From Candidatus Gastranaerophilales bacterium HUM_9 (lineage in GTDB: Bacteria > Cyanobacteriota > Vampirovibrionia > Gastranaerophilales > Gastranaerophilaceae), in assembly GCA_002103075.1 (NCBI GenBank), contig DABG01000006.1, positions 23,474 through 87,473 of the forward strand: a stretch of DNA of 64,000 nt, given 5' to 3'. Below, in pieces: positions 50,003 through 59,239 of the stretch. How positions within the stretch are numbered: the stretch's first letter is position 1; every line of letters starts with the position of its first letter. A program made the position numbers and the translations under genes. The notes beneath the pieces were generated by a model. That model made no database searches. It saw only the letters and a program-made list of their open reading frames with translations, and was not told the DNA's origin.

Positions 50003-50521
50003 TTAGTCGTCAGTGGTTGAATTCCTTAATAACTCTGCAATATCTTGTTTCATCAATGAACGTAAATCACCTTTTAATTTGAAGTATTCATTGAATTTAG
50101 GAGTTGTTGATACATTAAAAGAACGACCATTTTTATCTCTTGTTTTTGAAACAAGCCCTTTTTCAACAAGTTCGTTAATATGTTCGTAAGCATTTGAACG
50201 GTACATTTTTAATTCAGCTTGTCTAATAGGTTCTTTTAATGCAATAACAGTTAGTGTTTTAAGTACAGGCTTTGATAATTCAACAGGACAAAGTTTTTCA
50301 ACTATATCCATGTGCTCAGTTTTTACTTGCAGAATATAGCCATTTTCATCATCAATTTCTAACGCACTATCTCTTGATGAGTAATCCATAATTAAATCTA
50401 ACATAGCTTCTTCAACAACATCTTCGTTTTCTTCTCCTAAGATTTCTGCTATATCTTTGATTTGTAAAACTCTTGCTGTTGTAAAAAGTACTGCTTCAAT
50501 TCTTGATTTTAAACTTGACAC
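50003..50521 (-). CDS. scpB: Segregation and condensation protein B
   Basis: ScpB dimerises and binds ScpA in the SMC complex for chromosome folding. The winged-helix pattern is clear: LKSRIEAVLFTTARVLQIKDIAEILG, then KPVLKTLTVIALKEPIRQAELKMYRS and VEKGLVSKTRDKNGRSFNVSTTPKF. At 172 aa it is slightly short. Its start overlaps the end of scpA by one base (position 50521), so translation is coupled. Confidence 0.93.
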   Translation of the reverse strand: MSSLKSRIEAVLFTTARVLQIKDIAEILGEENEDVVEEAMLDLIMDYSSRDSALEIDDENGYILQVKTEHMDIVEKLCPVELSKPVLKTLTVIALKEPIRQAELKMYRSNAYEHINELVEKGLVSKTRDKNGRSFNVSTTPKFNEYFKLKGDLRSLMKQDIAELLRNSTTDD

Positions 50522-51435
50522 TACTTGTTATACTCCTCAATTTCAACGCTGTTATGAAGTTGAACTACATTGTCAACCACAGAACTAACGTCATCTGTTA
50601 GTGCATCTTGTACTATTTTTTCGTTCATAATTTCTTCTTCAGAAGCTTCTTTGTGAGTGTTTTTAATTACATATAAGTTTCCATAAAAATCATCTTGTTT
50701 TAAAGTGTACTCACCTTCTGTTACTAGGAATAATAAAGAAATATATGCAGTGATTCTATCCATTCCAAGCAAAACTAATTCATTAAGCTCTATTTGAGTT
50801 TCTCTATTCAATATTTCTGTAAGGTTATTTCTAAGAATAGATGCACCAAGCTTGTAATCTTCTTCGTGAGCGAGATTAACCATATCAGACGGTGTTAATT
50901 TAGACAAATCTCTAGTTTTTCTAGCTTGTTGAGCACGTTTTTTAGCGTTTTCGATTTCAACTTTTTTATCTAATTTTGCGTAAAATTCTAGTTGTCTAAC
51001 CAAATCTCTCAAGGTTACTATACGGTTACGATTTAATCTTACACTTGTTCTTCTTTGTAAAACTTCTTCAAATGACGCCACATTATTAGTAGGAACATAG
51101 TCTTCATACATATCATCAGGCATAAATCCATCGTCCCATTCGTCCATAGGAGTTTCATCAGGTGGAATTATTTCTGTAATATCAATACCATCTAAGATGT
51201 CAGCTTTCATTTTTAAAAGTAAAGCTGCATAAAGGATTACACGACTTGAATATCTTAAGTTTTGTGCTTTTGATTGGAATAAGTGAGTTGAGAACATATC
51301 TGCAACTTCGACAATATCAACTGCCCAAGGGTCGATTTTGCCCTGTCTTGCCATAGCAACAAGAACATCTATTCCGTCAAATTCGCCTCTTTCGTTTTTA
51401 GTTATCCCTTTGAAATCTAAATAATTTAGTGACAT
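50521..51435 (-). CDS. scpA: Segregation and condensation protein A
   Basis: ScpA is the kleisin that bridges SMC heads. The N-terminal part (DVLVAMARQGKIDPWAVDIVEVADMF) and the C-terminal winged helix (ELVLLGMDRITAYISLLFLVTEGEYTLKQDDFYGNL) are characteristic; the middle is a long acidic linker (IIPPDETPMDEWDDG) and a helical insert. Length of 304 aa is within the family range. It starts 36 bases after smc and overlaps scpB, making a smc-scpA-scpB operon. Confidence 0.92.
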   Translation of the reverse strand: MSLNYLDFKGITKNERGEFDGIDVLVAMARQGKIDPWAVDIVEVADMFSTHLFQSKAQNLRYSSRVILYAALLLKMKADILDGIDITEIIPPDETPMDEWDDGFMPDDMYEDYVPTNNVASFEEVLQRRTSVRLNRNRIVTLRDLVRQLEFYAKLDKKVEIENAKKRAQQARKTRDLSKLTPSDMVNLAHEEDYKLGASILRNNLTEILNRETQIELNELVLLGMDRITAYISLLFLVTEGEYTLKQDDFYGNLYVIKNTHKEASEEEIMNEKIVQDALTDDVSSVVDNVVQLHNSVEIEEYNK

Positions 51436-51471
51436 TCTTCCTCTTTATCTTTTTCCCAAATCTCAAATCTA

Positions 51472-54400
51472 TTATACCACTATTTCTTGTTTATGGTGAG
51501 TTACACCTGAAACAAGTGATTTACCTTTTTCTTTTTGAGTAACCCCGATAGAACGGTCTGAAACCTCAATCATAGGCTTTCTGTGTGTTACAACAACAAA
51601 CTGTATTTGTTTTGCCTGAGTTTTTATCATATTAGCCAACTTGTCAATGTTAATAGGGTCAAGGGCTGAATCTACCTCATCTAATGCGTAGAACGGTGCA
51701 GGCATGTATTTTTGGATTGCAAATACAAGTGCAAGCGCAGCTACTGACTTTTCTCCACCAGACAAACCTTTTAGTTTTACTTTTGGTTTGTCCCCAGGTT
51801 TTGCTTCAATATCTAAACCTCCAGCAAATGGGTTAACTTCGTCTTCTAGTATCAACGAACCTTCTCCACCTGATAGTTGGTGATAAAGTTCCTTAAAGTT
51901 AGAGTTGATGTTGTTGTAAGTTGTCATGAACGCATCTTTTTTAACTTGTTCATAACCATTCATTCTGTTTATGATTTCTTGACGTTCGTGTGACAATGTT
52001 TCTATTTTTTCTTTTAGTTCTTGTTCTCTTTGTGAAACTTCATCATACTGAGTGATTGCGTTCATATTAACAGCACCTAAATCGTCCATTTTTCTAGATA
52101 ATCTTTGAATTTTTGAATTAAGCTCATCAATAGACATATTTACAGGTTGAAGTTTTGAAATTTCAACACCTGCTTCTTCAAGATCTTTTCTAGCTACTTC
52201 CAATTCAGGTTCAATTTCACGACGTCTTGCTTTAAATGATTCAATCTGTTCTGCAATCTTTTCTAATTCAGCAGTTTTAACATTCTTTTTGGTGCGTAAA
52301 TCAATAAGTTGTTCATTAATTTCGTCACGTTGTTTTAGCAAATCACCCAATTTTTCTTTGATTTCTTCAATTTGGGTTTCATAATCTTCCAACTGAACTT
52401 TTAGCTTTTTGATGTCTTCAGTGAATAATAGTTTGTTGCGTTCACTTTCTTCAATATCAGATTTACATTTTTCTATTGTTTCTTTGCTATTTTCAATAGT
52501 TGTCTTGTGGAACGCAATTTCCATGTTGAAGGATTGTATTTCGTTTTCAAAATTGCGTTTATTGGTTTCTAACCTTGCAATTTCTGAATCAATACCTTCT
52601 GTCATTTCTTTTAATTTTTTAAGGTCGCTATCATCTAGAAGTTGTTCAATTTCTTCTATTTTTGATTTTAGTTCAGTCATTTCGTCAATAAGTTTGATAT
52701 GACGTTCTTCTGATTTATCTAATTCTTTATTTATTCTTTCTATTTCAGGTTCAGAAAGTTTGATAAATTCTTGGTTTTGAGCGTACGTTGTTTTAGAAGT
52801 TTCAAAGTTTTTATTCAAACTATTAAGTTCGATATTAGCTTTGTTAAACTCTGTCATAGCGTTAGAATAATTAATTCTTACTTGTTCACGCTTAGTTTCA
52901 AGCTCTTGTTTGCGTTGTTTAGCTTTGTTGTATTTGTTTTCAATTTCTTGTAGTCGTTTTTTGTATTTTTCGAGCTCATCATCTTCATGGATTGAGAATT
53001 TTAGGTTTGTTGTAACCTTTCCACCACCAGTCATAGCACCTGTTTTTTCATACAACGTACCATCAAGTGTAACCATTCTGTATTTTCTGATAAGTTTTTT
53101 AGCTACATAATCGTTTTCAACAACAAGAGTACTACCCACTGCATAATAGAATGCATCAAGGTACATATCATCAAAATCGATAAGGTTTATAGCATAATCA
53201 ATAACCCCTTGTTCTCTAGGAAGATTAAGGCTATTCGGAGCTTCAGCAATCTTGTTAAGAGGTATACAAGTAACACGACCAGCACCAGAGGAACGAACTA
53301 CTTCAAACACAGTTGTTGCTGTATCAGGGTCGTCAACAACGATATTTGACATTCTACCACCTACTGCAACTTCAAGTGCTGTAGCATATTCTTTGTCAAC
53401 ATTACCTAATTTGAATAATGGCGCATGGACACCTTCAATATGAGCATTTTCAACAGTTTGAATTGCTCTATTACCACTAGACACTTCACTTGCGTTTTTG
53501 CGTACCTCAAGGTTGAATAGTTGTTTGCGACCTGCACTTAGTTCAAAATCAAGGTCTGTAAGCTCGTTTATAACTTTGTCATAATCGTGCGTAATGTTTT
53601 GTTGGATTATTTTGCAATCCTGCTGTTCTTTCTTCAAAGTTTCAATTTGAAGCTCTAGAGAGTCTTTTTTTGATTCGTAATCATTTTTAAGACTGTTATA
53701 TGTTTCAATGCCTTGTTTTGCATCTTTAATCTTATTGTTTAGGTTTTGAAGTTCTGTTTCAAGTGGGACTTGTTTTTGTATAAGAGCAGTTTCTTTATCT
53801 TTTAGGGTATCAAGTTCTTTTCTCAAGTGTTCACGGTGTTTGATTTGTTGGTCAACATTTTCGTTTAAACCTGTCAAATCTTCTGTGATACGTTTTCTTT
53901 CAGCTCTTTGTTTTTCAAGCTCTTTATCTGTTACAGAGATATCAACCTGTTTTGATTTTATGTTTTGGTTTGCAACCTCAATTTTTGTATTGTGGTTATC
54001 AATACCATTTATAGAATTTTCAATAGTTTTTTTCTTGTCTTGAATTTGTTTTTCTTCGAAGTTAAATGAGTTTTCTTTTCTAGAAATTTCACCTTTGCAT
54101 TCTTCTGCTTTTTTTTGAACCTCGATTTGATGTGCTTCACCTTTTTCTTTTACTGTTTCACAGATTTCTTGGTATTTTTCATCAATAACTTTGATACGTT
54201 CATCAAGGTCTTTTGCATTTACTTCTTCAAGTTTTTTCTTTTTTGTATACTCTAAAATGTTTTCGTGAGCTTGTTCAAGTTTTGTTTTGATATCAAAGAA
54301 TTTTACTGTATTGACTTGGCTTTCAAGTCCGTGTTTTTCATCTTTTAGTTTCTGATATTTTAGAGCAACTTCTTTTTCTTCTTTAAGTTGGTTAAGTCTG

Positions 54401-54981
54401 TTTTCAACCTCATGAAGCATTATAGAAGAGTTTTTAACACTAACTTCTACTGCGTCGAGTTTTTCTGATGCTTGGTTGATTTGTCTGTCAAATTCAGCAA
54501 CACCGGCGATTTCGTCGATGATTTTACGACGTTCGTTATCTGTTGCACCAATGATACTTGTTACGTCACCTTGCATAACAACGTTATAGCTGTTTGGGGT
54601 AACATTGTATTTTTCAAGTTTCATCAAAATTTCTGTATGAGTAGTAATCTTATCGTCAAGGTAGTAAACACTGTTATAGCCTTGAGTAGATTTTTTGATT
54701 TTTCTAGCAACACTAAATTCTTCACCATTCTCACCGTCGGCAAACGTAACTTTTACAATAGCTTCGTTACGTTTTGTATAGGTAGATATAAAGTCTGCAA
54801 TTTTTTCAGCACGTAAGTTTCTAGATGTAGCCAAACCTAGTGCGAACAACACTGCATCAATAATGTTGCTTTTTCCTGACCCATTTGGTCCTACGATAGT
54901 TGAAAATCCTTTTAATAGAGGAATCTCTATTTTTGTAGCGAACGACTTAAAATTGTCGATTTCTATTTGTTTTATGTACAT
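51472..54981 (-). CDS. smc: Chromosome partition protein SMC
   Basis: A 1169-aa condensin ATPase. Walker A IVGPNGSGKSNIIDAVLFALG is at about 29-48; long coiled-coil arms follow on either side of a hinge at about 510-640 (VHAPLFKLGNVDKEYATALEVAVGGR); the C-terminal head has the signature LSGGEKSVAALALVFAIQ and Walker B with FYALDEVDSALDP. All parts are complete with no frame disruption. It heads the operon with scpA and scpB. The ATG is preceded by GGGTAGGATAT; the site is not strong. Confidence 0.97.
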   Translation of the reverse strand: MYIKQIEIDNFKSFATKIEIPLLKGFSTIVGPNGSGKSNIIDAVLFALGLATSRNLRAEKIADFISTYTKRNEAIVKVTFADGENGEEFSVARKIKKSTQGYNSVYYLDDKITTHTEILMKLEKYNVTPNSYNVVMQGDVTSIIGATDNERRKIIDEIAGVAEFDRQINQASEKLDAVEVSVKNSSIMLHEVENRLNQLKEEKEVALKYQKLKDEKHGLESQVNTVKFFDIKTKLEQAHENILEYTKKKKLEEVNAKDLDERIKVIDEKYQEICETVKEKGEAHQIEVQKKAEECKGEISRKENSFNFEEKQIQDKKKTIENSINGIDNHNTKIEVANQNIKSKQVDISVTDKELEKQRAERKRITEDLTGLNENVDQQIKHREHLRKELDTLKDKETALIQKQVPLETELQNLNNKIKDAKQGIETYNSLKNDYESKKDSLELQIETLKKEQQDCKIIQQNITHDYDKVINELTDLDFELSAGRKQLFNLEVRKNASEVSSGNRAIQTVENAHIEGVHAPLFKLGNVDKEYATALEVAVGGRMSNIVVDDPDTATTVFEVVRSSGAGRVTCIPLNKIAEAPNSLNLPREQGVIDYAINLIDFDDMYLDAFYYAVGSTLVVENDYVAKKLIRKYRMVTLDGTLYEKTGAMTGGGKVTTNLKFSIHEDDELEKYKKRLQEIENKYNKAKQRKQELETKREQVRINYSNAMTEFNKANIELNSLNKNFETSKTTYAQNQEFIKLSEPEIERINKELDKSEERHIKLIDEMTELKSKIEEIEQLLDDSDLKKLKEMTEGIDSEIARLETNKRNFENEIQSFNMEIAFHKTTIENSKETIEKCKSDIEESERNKLLFTEDIKKLKVQLEDYETQIEEIKEKLGDLLKQRDEINEQLIDLRTKKNVKTAELEKIAEQIESFKARRREIEPELEVARKDLEEAGVEISKLQPVNMSIDELNSKIQRLSRKMDDLGAVNMNAITQYDEVSQREQELKEKIETLSHERQEIINRMNGYEQVKKDAFMTTYNNINSNFKELYHQLSGGEGSLILEDEVNPFAGGLDIEAKPGDKPKVKLKGLSGGEKSVAALALVFAIQKYMPAPFYALDEVDSALDPINIDKLANMIKTQAKQIQFVVVTHRKPMIEVSDRSIGVTQKEKGKSLVSGVTHHKQEIVV

Positions 54982-55064
54982 ATCCTACCCAATAAGATTA
55001 TTTCTATATTAGACACCAAACAATATGGCATGTCAAAAATTTTAAAAATAATTAACAAAAGTTA

Positions 55065-55092
55065 TTGAAATTTTTTTACAAAATGCTATTAT
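55065..55092 (+). promoter_or_regulatory. Sigma-70 promoter upstream of the 55128 gene
   Basis: TTGAAA at 55065-55070 and TATTAT at 55087-55092 with 16 bases between lie about 35 bases before the ATG at 55128. Confidence 0.6.
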
Positions 55093-55127
55093 AAAAACAT
55101 AAAGTTAATAACTGATTGGAGGTTATT

Positions 55128-55433
55128 ATGTTTATTTCTGCAATCCAAAGGTTTCCGAGAGTATTAAGGTCACCACTTGTGCCTACAGTGTTTTATGGTA
55201 GAGCTGATAGGGAAGAAAGACCACCTGAACCACCTGTTCAAAGACCACGATTTAATCGAACAGGATTTAGTGGTGGGTTGGCACTTACTTTTGTCGGGTT
55301 ATCTGCTGTTACGGGAATTGCTCACGCTAAAGTTCCACACATGATTTCTTCTGCTTTAGCGATTATTTCTACTTTGTTTCATATAGAAAGTCTTGCGCCA
55401 CATAGGAATAAGTCACACAATTACGTTGCGTAA
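55128..55433 (+). CDS. Small membrane-associated protein of unknown function (101 aa)
   Basis: Begins MFISAIQRFPRVLRSPLVPTVFYG, followed by a proline/arginine-rich linker (ERPPEPPVQRPRFN) and one hydrophobic segment (GLALTFVGLSAVTGIAHA), and ends with a His/Asn-rich tail. No family was recognised. The ATG at 55128 is preceded by GGAGG and a promoter; an ATG four codons earlier would not fit as well. It is divergent from smc and lies upstream of another small membrane-protein gene. Confidence 0.55.
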   Translation: MFISAIQRFPRVLRSPLVPTVFYGRADREERPPEPPVQRPRFNRTGFSGGLALTFVGLSAVTGIAHAKVPHMISSALAIISTLFHIESLAPHRNKSHNYVA

Positions 55434-55493
55434 TGGATATTGTTAATGGTTAGTTTGTAAATTATTGGTCTTTAGGTATGTTATAATATTGGT

Positions 55494-55817
55494 ATGAAGA
55501 TTACCGATATATTAAAAAACGATATTTTATACATTTTTGTAGTTTCACTAATGATTGGGTTAGTGTTGGGTTTTTGTTGCCCTAAAGAGTGTTCTGCAAA
55601 ATTCAAAATTTTTATGCAGAATGTTTATATAAAGTTTCACCCTGAATGTCAAAAAGATTCAAGGACAATTATTATAGAAAAAGTTTCAAAAAGTACAAAT
55701 GATTTACCTCAAACAAGTATTTTTGAAGAACCAAAGAAAGAAAATTCATTTTTGTTGTTTGTAAAAAAGGTTTTTGTAAAAGAAAAGAAACCTGAAATGA
55801 CGATTGAAAGTTATTAG
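55494..55817 (+). CDS. Small protein with one membrane segment (107 aa)
   Basis: A membrane segment near residues 9-29 (NDILYIFVVSLMIGLVLGFCC) precedes a basic, charged tail with cysteines (CCPKECSAKF, HPECQKD). No family was recognised. It could be a membrane-bound zinc or thiol protein, but this is guesswork. A binding site is not obvious. It is followed by a copy of the short dispersed repeat. Confidence 0.5.
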   Translation: MKITDILKNDILYIFVVSLMIGLVLGFCCPKECSAKFKIFMQNVYIKFHPECQKDSRTIIIEKVSKSTNDLPQTSIFEEPKKENSFLLFVKKVFVKEKKPEMTIESY

Positions 55818-55849
55818 ATACGTTGTTGTACTTTTAGTCATTATATGTT

Positions 55850-55904
55850 TGCAGGGATTCTACGCTTGCGATACAAAATATTAGCAAACCATTCTGAATG
55901 ACAG
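55850..55904 (-). repeat. Short dispersed intergenic repeat, copy 3 (inverted)
   Basis: Read on the minus strand it begins GTCATTCAGAATGG and ends GTAGAATCCCTGCA, agreeing at both ends with copies 1 and 2, with the middle diverged. Confidence 0.6.
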
Positions 55905-55917
55905 ATGAATTAAAAAT

Positions 55918-57372
55918 TTACTTAAACAACCCAATATTATATTTTTTACAATATCTTTTTGTTTCTTTGATAACAACATTAGAAAGATAAAATACTGCAA
56001 TAAGGTTTGGTACAGCAAGGAATAAAGTAACTCCATCAGATAAATTAATTATGCTTTCAAAATTCATAGCAGAACCTGCAACAATACATAAGCAGTAAAT
56101 AATTTGAAAAATTCTTACACGATTTTTGCCGTTACCAAAAAGGTAAGTCCACGCTTTTACTCCATAATAAGAACCACAGAGCATAGTAGACAACACAAAG
56201 CAAGAAACCATAATTGTTAAAAGAATAGGAAATTGTGGACAAATTGTGCCAAAGGCTTTTGATGTTAATTCAATCCCTGCAAGTCCGTTTGTTAAAAGGT
56301 ATTGTTTTGATATAACTATAACAAATGTTGTTGCAAACCCTACAATAACCGTATCAACAAAAGGTTGAAGCATTGATATAAAAGCTTGAGCAACAGGTTT
56401 GTTTGTATTAACAGCAGAAAACGCAATTGGTGCAGTTCCTAATCCAGCCTCGTTTGCAAACATTGCACGTCTAAATCCCCATAATAAGCAAGCAAAAACT
56501 CCACCTTCCATAGCTCTAGGAGTGAAGGCTTCGTGGATAATTAGGCTTATTGTTGAAGGTACTTGTTTTATGTTTAATAAACAAACTAAAAATGCACTTA
56601 ATATATATAGGCTACACATTACAGGAGTCACTTTTGATGTGAATTTCCCGATAGATTTTATTCCACCTATAATTGTAATCCAAGTTATGACAGCAACGAT
56701 TAAACCTAATGCCCAACCGTTGTTATAGAATATACTGTTTTGTCCACCTGTAACTTCTGTTATTTGAGAAGTCATTGCATTTATTTGGAACAAGTTCCAG
56801 CCACCAATCATAGCAAATAAACAGCATACTGCATATAGTTTTGCAAGAAAAGGTGCATATTTTTTAATAATAGGACCTTGTAATCCTTTTTCAATATAAT
56901 ACATTGGTCCACCTGAAACTGTGCCGTCAGGGTTTTCGTGACGGAATTTTACGCCAAGTAAAACTTCTGAATATTTAAGAGCCATAGAAAGTAGACCTGC
57001 TATAATTATCCAAAAAATTACACCAGCTCCACCGATTGATACGGCTGCCGCTGAACCTGCAACATTACCTATTCCTGCTGATGCTGAGATAGTTGCACTT
57101 AGAGCTTGAAAAGATGACACTTCACCTTTTTTCTTACGTTCATAACCTGTTTTTTTGTGTTCGTAGTTTTCTGTAATGAGTTTTATTGCGTGTTTGAACC
57201 CCCAGAATCCGATGAACCTTGTTCTGATTGTAAAATAGATTGCTGCAAAAATTAATAAAGCGGTTATAAATTCAACTTTTACACCGTGTATTGTGATAGA
57301 TGAAAATATTATTCCTGAAACTTTATCGGCTATTGGTGATAGCAGAGTGTCTATTGCGTAATCTATATTCAT
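55918..57372 (-). CDS. AGCS-family sodium:alanine/glycine symporter
   Basis: Protein of 484 aa with about eleven membrane spans. Family motifs include EVLLGVKFRHENPDGTVSGGPMYYIEKGL, LLWGFRRAMFANEAGLGTAPIAFSAVNT and the N-terminal GFWGFKHAIKLI. AGCS transporters move alanine or glycine with sodium. The region FANEAGLGTAPI is the sodium/substrate signature. It stands alone between two plus-strand groups. Alanine versus glycine preference cannot be told. Confidence 0.93.
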   Translation of the reverse strand: MNIDYAIDTLLSPIADKVSGIIFSSITIHGVKVEFITALLIFAAIYFTIRTRFIGFWGFKHAIKLITENYEHKKTGYERKKKGEVSSFQALSATISASAGIGNVAGSAAAVSIGGAGVIFWIIIAGLLSMALKYSEVLLGVKFRHENPDGTVSGGPMYYIEKGLQGPIIKKYAPFLAKLYAVCCLFAMIGGWNLFQINAMTSQITEVTGGQNSIFYNNGWALGLIVAVITWITIIGGIKSIGKFTSKVTPVMCSLYILSAFLVCLLNIKQVPSTISLIIHEAFTPRAMEGGVFACLLWGFRRAMFANEAGLGTAPIAFSAVNTNKPVAQAFISMLQPFVDTVIVGFATTFVIVISKQYLLTNGLAGIELTSKAFGTICPQFPILLTIMVSCFVLSTMLCGSYYGVKAWTYLFGNGKNRVRIFQIIYCLCIVAGSAMNFESIINLSDGVTLFLAVPNLIAVFYLSNVVIKETKRYCKKYNIGLFK

Positions 57373-57533
57373 AGTTTATATAATATTATAATAGAAATTG
57401 ATATGCAAATTTTAGAAAATACAAATATATAAAAGAGAATGTTGTATATACAACTTTAAAAATAATATTTTGGTTTTATAATTAATTGTATTAAAAATAA
57501 TAGAAAAAATAATAGAGAAAGGGGAATGTTATT

Positions 57534-58043
57534 ATGTTAAACGAAGAGATGGAAAAGGCATTTAACGACCAAATTAATAAAGAATTATTTTCAGAATATT
57601 TATATTTAGGAATGAAATCATACTTTGCAGAAATGAATTTACAAGGGTTTGTAAACTGGTTTAATGTACAAGTTCAAGAAGAACATGCACACGCAATGGG
57701 TATGTATGATTATGTGCTAGAACGTGGTGGTAAAATTGTGTTAGAAGCGATTGATAAACCTGAAATCGAAGGTTCAACACCATTAGAAATTTTTGAACAA
57801 GTGTTGAAACACGAAGAATTTGTAACTTCAAGAATTAATGCATTGATGGACGTTGCTGATGAAGTAAAAGATAGAGCAGCACTTTCATTCTTAGATTGGT
57901 ATTTGAAAGAACAAGTAGAAGAAGAATCAAGTGTTGGTGGAGTTTTAGCAACACTAAAATTGATTGGTGATGATAAAAAAGCATTGTTGATGTTGGATAA
58001 AGATTTAGCAACAAGAGTGTTTAACGCTCCTGTAATTGGTTAG
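57534..58043 (+). CDS. Ferritin (iron storage)
   Basis: A non-heme ferritin of 169 aa. The ferroxidase ligands are recognisable in LFSEYLYLGMKSYFAEM (Glu), VQVQEEHAHAMGMYDYV (Glu, His) and the KEQVEEESSVG helix (Glu). It oxidises and stores iron in a 24-mer shell. AAAGGGG precedes the ATG. The reverse-rubrerythrin gene begins 29 bases after its stop, so they are cotranscribed and link iron storage with peroxide removal. The symbol would be ftnA. Confidence 0.93.
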   Translation: MLNEEMEKAFNDQINKELFSEYLYLGMKSYFAEMNLQGFVNWFNVQVQEEHAHAMGMYDYVLERGGKIVLEAIDKPEIEGSTPLEIFEQVLKHEEFVTSRINALMDVADEVKDRAALSFLDWYLKEQVEEESSVGGVLATLKLIGDDKKALLMLDKDLATRVFNAPVIG

Positions 58044-58072
58044 TATATTAGAAAAAGAGAGGAAAAATAAAA

Positions 58073-58612
58073 ATGGCAAAATTTGTATGTACAGCATGTG
58101 GTTATACAGTAGAAGCAGATTCTCAACCTGCAGAATGTCCTATTTGTAAGGCAAAGACTTTTACAAAAATTGATGGTGGCGAAAAAGTTTACGCTTGTCA
58201 ACACGAAGTAGGTTGTGGTGTTGTTGAAGATAAAGAGATTATGGAAGGCTTAAGAGCTAACTTTAATGGCGAATGTACAGAAGTTGGTATGTATTTGGCT
58301 ATGTCAAGAGTAGCTGAAAGAGAAGGTTATCCTGAAGTAGCAGAAGCTTTCAAAAGATATGCTTTTGAAGAAGCAGAACACGCATCAAAATTTGCAGAGT
58401 TGTTGGGTGAAGTTGTGACAAACTCTACAAAGAAAAACTTGGAAATGCGTGCAGAAGCAGAACAAGGTGCTTGTGCTGGTAAATTAGATATAGCTAAAAG
58501 AGCTAAAGAACTTGGTTATGATGCTATCCACGATACAGTTCACGAAATGGCTAAAGATGAAGCTAGACACGGTTGTGGTTTCGACGGATTGTTGAAAAGA
58601 TATTTTTCATAA
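58073..58612 (+). CDS. Reverse rubrerythrin
   Basis: A 179-aa protein with rubredoxin-type cysteines at the N-terminus (FVCTACGYTVEADS and ECPICKAKTF, two CxxC pairs), then a ferritin-like di-iron domain (NGECTEVGMYLAMSRVAE, EEAEHASKFAEL, HEMAKDEARHG). The rubredoxin-first order is that of reverse rubrerythrin, an NADH-linked peroxidase of anaerobes. An extra CQHEVGCG pair lies between the domains. It is in an operon with ferritin and followed by a strong terminator. The domain order is unambiguous; its electron donor is not visible. Confidence 0.93.
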   Translation: MAKFVCTACGYTVEADSQPAECPICKAKTFTKIDGGEKVYACQHEVGCGVVEDKEIMEGLRANFNGECTEVGMYLAMSRVAEREGYPEVAEAFKRYAFEEAEHASKFAELLGEVVTNSTKKNLEMRAEAEQGACAGKLDIAKRAKELGYDAIHDTVHEMAKDEARHGCGFDGLLKRYFS

Positions 58613-58636
58613 TTAGCTAGTGAAATAGTTTATAGA

Positions 58637-58670
58637 AGTCGAGGTGCTTAGAATAAGCACCTCGACTTTT
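58637..58670 (+). terminator. Terminator after reverse rubrerythrin
   Basis: AGTCGAGGTGCTTA pairs perfectly with TAAGCACCTCGACT around GAA, then TTTTTATTTTT. Confidence 0.9.
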
Positions 58671-58781
58671 TATTTTTATATTCCTAGGTAATTGTGGTTA
58701 GATTTCAATTTAAGATTATCCAAAACGGGAATTTATCAAAATTGATAACAATATAGAATTATTTATATGGGAGATTTTATT

Positions 58782-59090
58782 ATGGCAAAATTTCAAGAAA
58801 GGTATATAGAATTTAAAAATGTTGACAAAGACATCATAGACTGGTTTGAAGATACGGTAGAAGAAACTAATTGTCGTGTTGAAAAAAAAGAGTGGAAAAG
58901 TAAATATAACAGCTATGTCACTTACGATTATGAGCCGTTTTGTTCTGATGGGTTTGAGATAAATGTGCTTGTAAGTTCTGTAGATATGTCATATTTGAAC
59001 TTTTTAAAATACCTCTATAACGAAAAAGTAAATACGATTGAGTTTTTAAATAACTGTATGAAGATACCAGTAATGAGAAACTATATATAA
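58782..59090 (+). CDS. Small protein of unknown function (102 aa)
   Basis: Starts MAKFQERYIEFKNVDKDIIDWFEDTVE. Two tryptophans and several acidic and aromatic residues suggest a compact fold, but no family was recognised. The ATG at 58782 is chosen because GGGAGA precedes it; an ATG five codons upstream has no such site. A hairpin terminator follows. The gene is alone between the reverse rubrerythrin terminator and the CoADR gene. Confidence 0.55.
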   Translation: MAKFQERYIEFKNVDKDIIDWFEDTVEETNCRVEKKEWKSKYNSYVTYDYEPFCSDGFEINVLVSSVDMSYLNFLKYLYNEKVNTIEFLNNCMKIPVMRNYI

Positions 59091-59106
59091 ATAACTAATT
59101 TTTGAG

Positions 59107-59135
59107 AACCTTTGAAATTTTTCAAAGGTTTTCTT
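59107..59135 (+). terminator. Terminator after the small gene
   Basis: AACCTTTGAA pairs with TTCAAAGGTT around a 4-base ATTT loop, followed by TTCTTTGTT. Confidence 0.75.
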
Positions 59136-59239
59136 TGTTGGACTAATTTTATAAAGATTTTTTATTACTGAATTTTATTACGATTTTTATATCCTGTTAT
59201 CTAATTGATAAAAATTTCTTTATATAAATAATTATAAAT

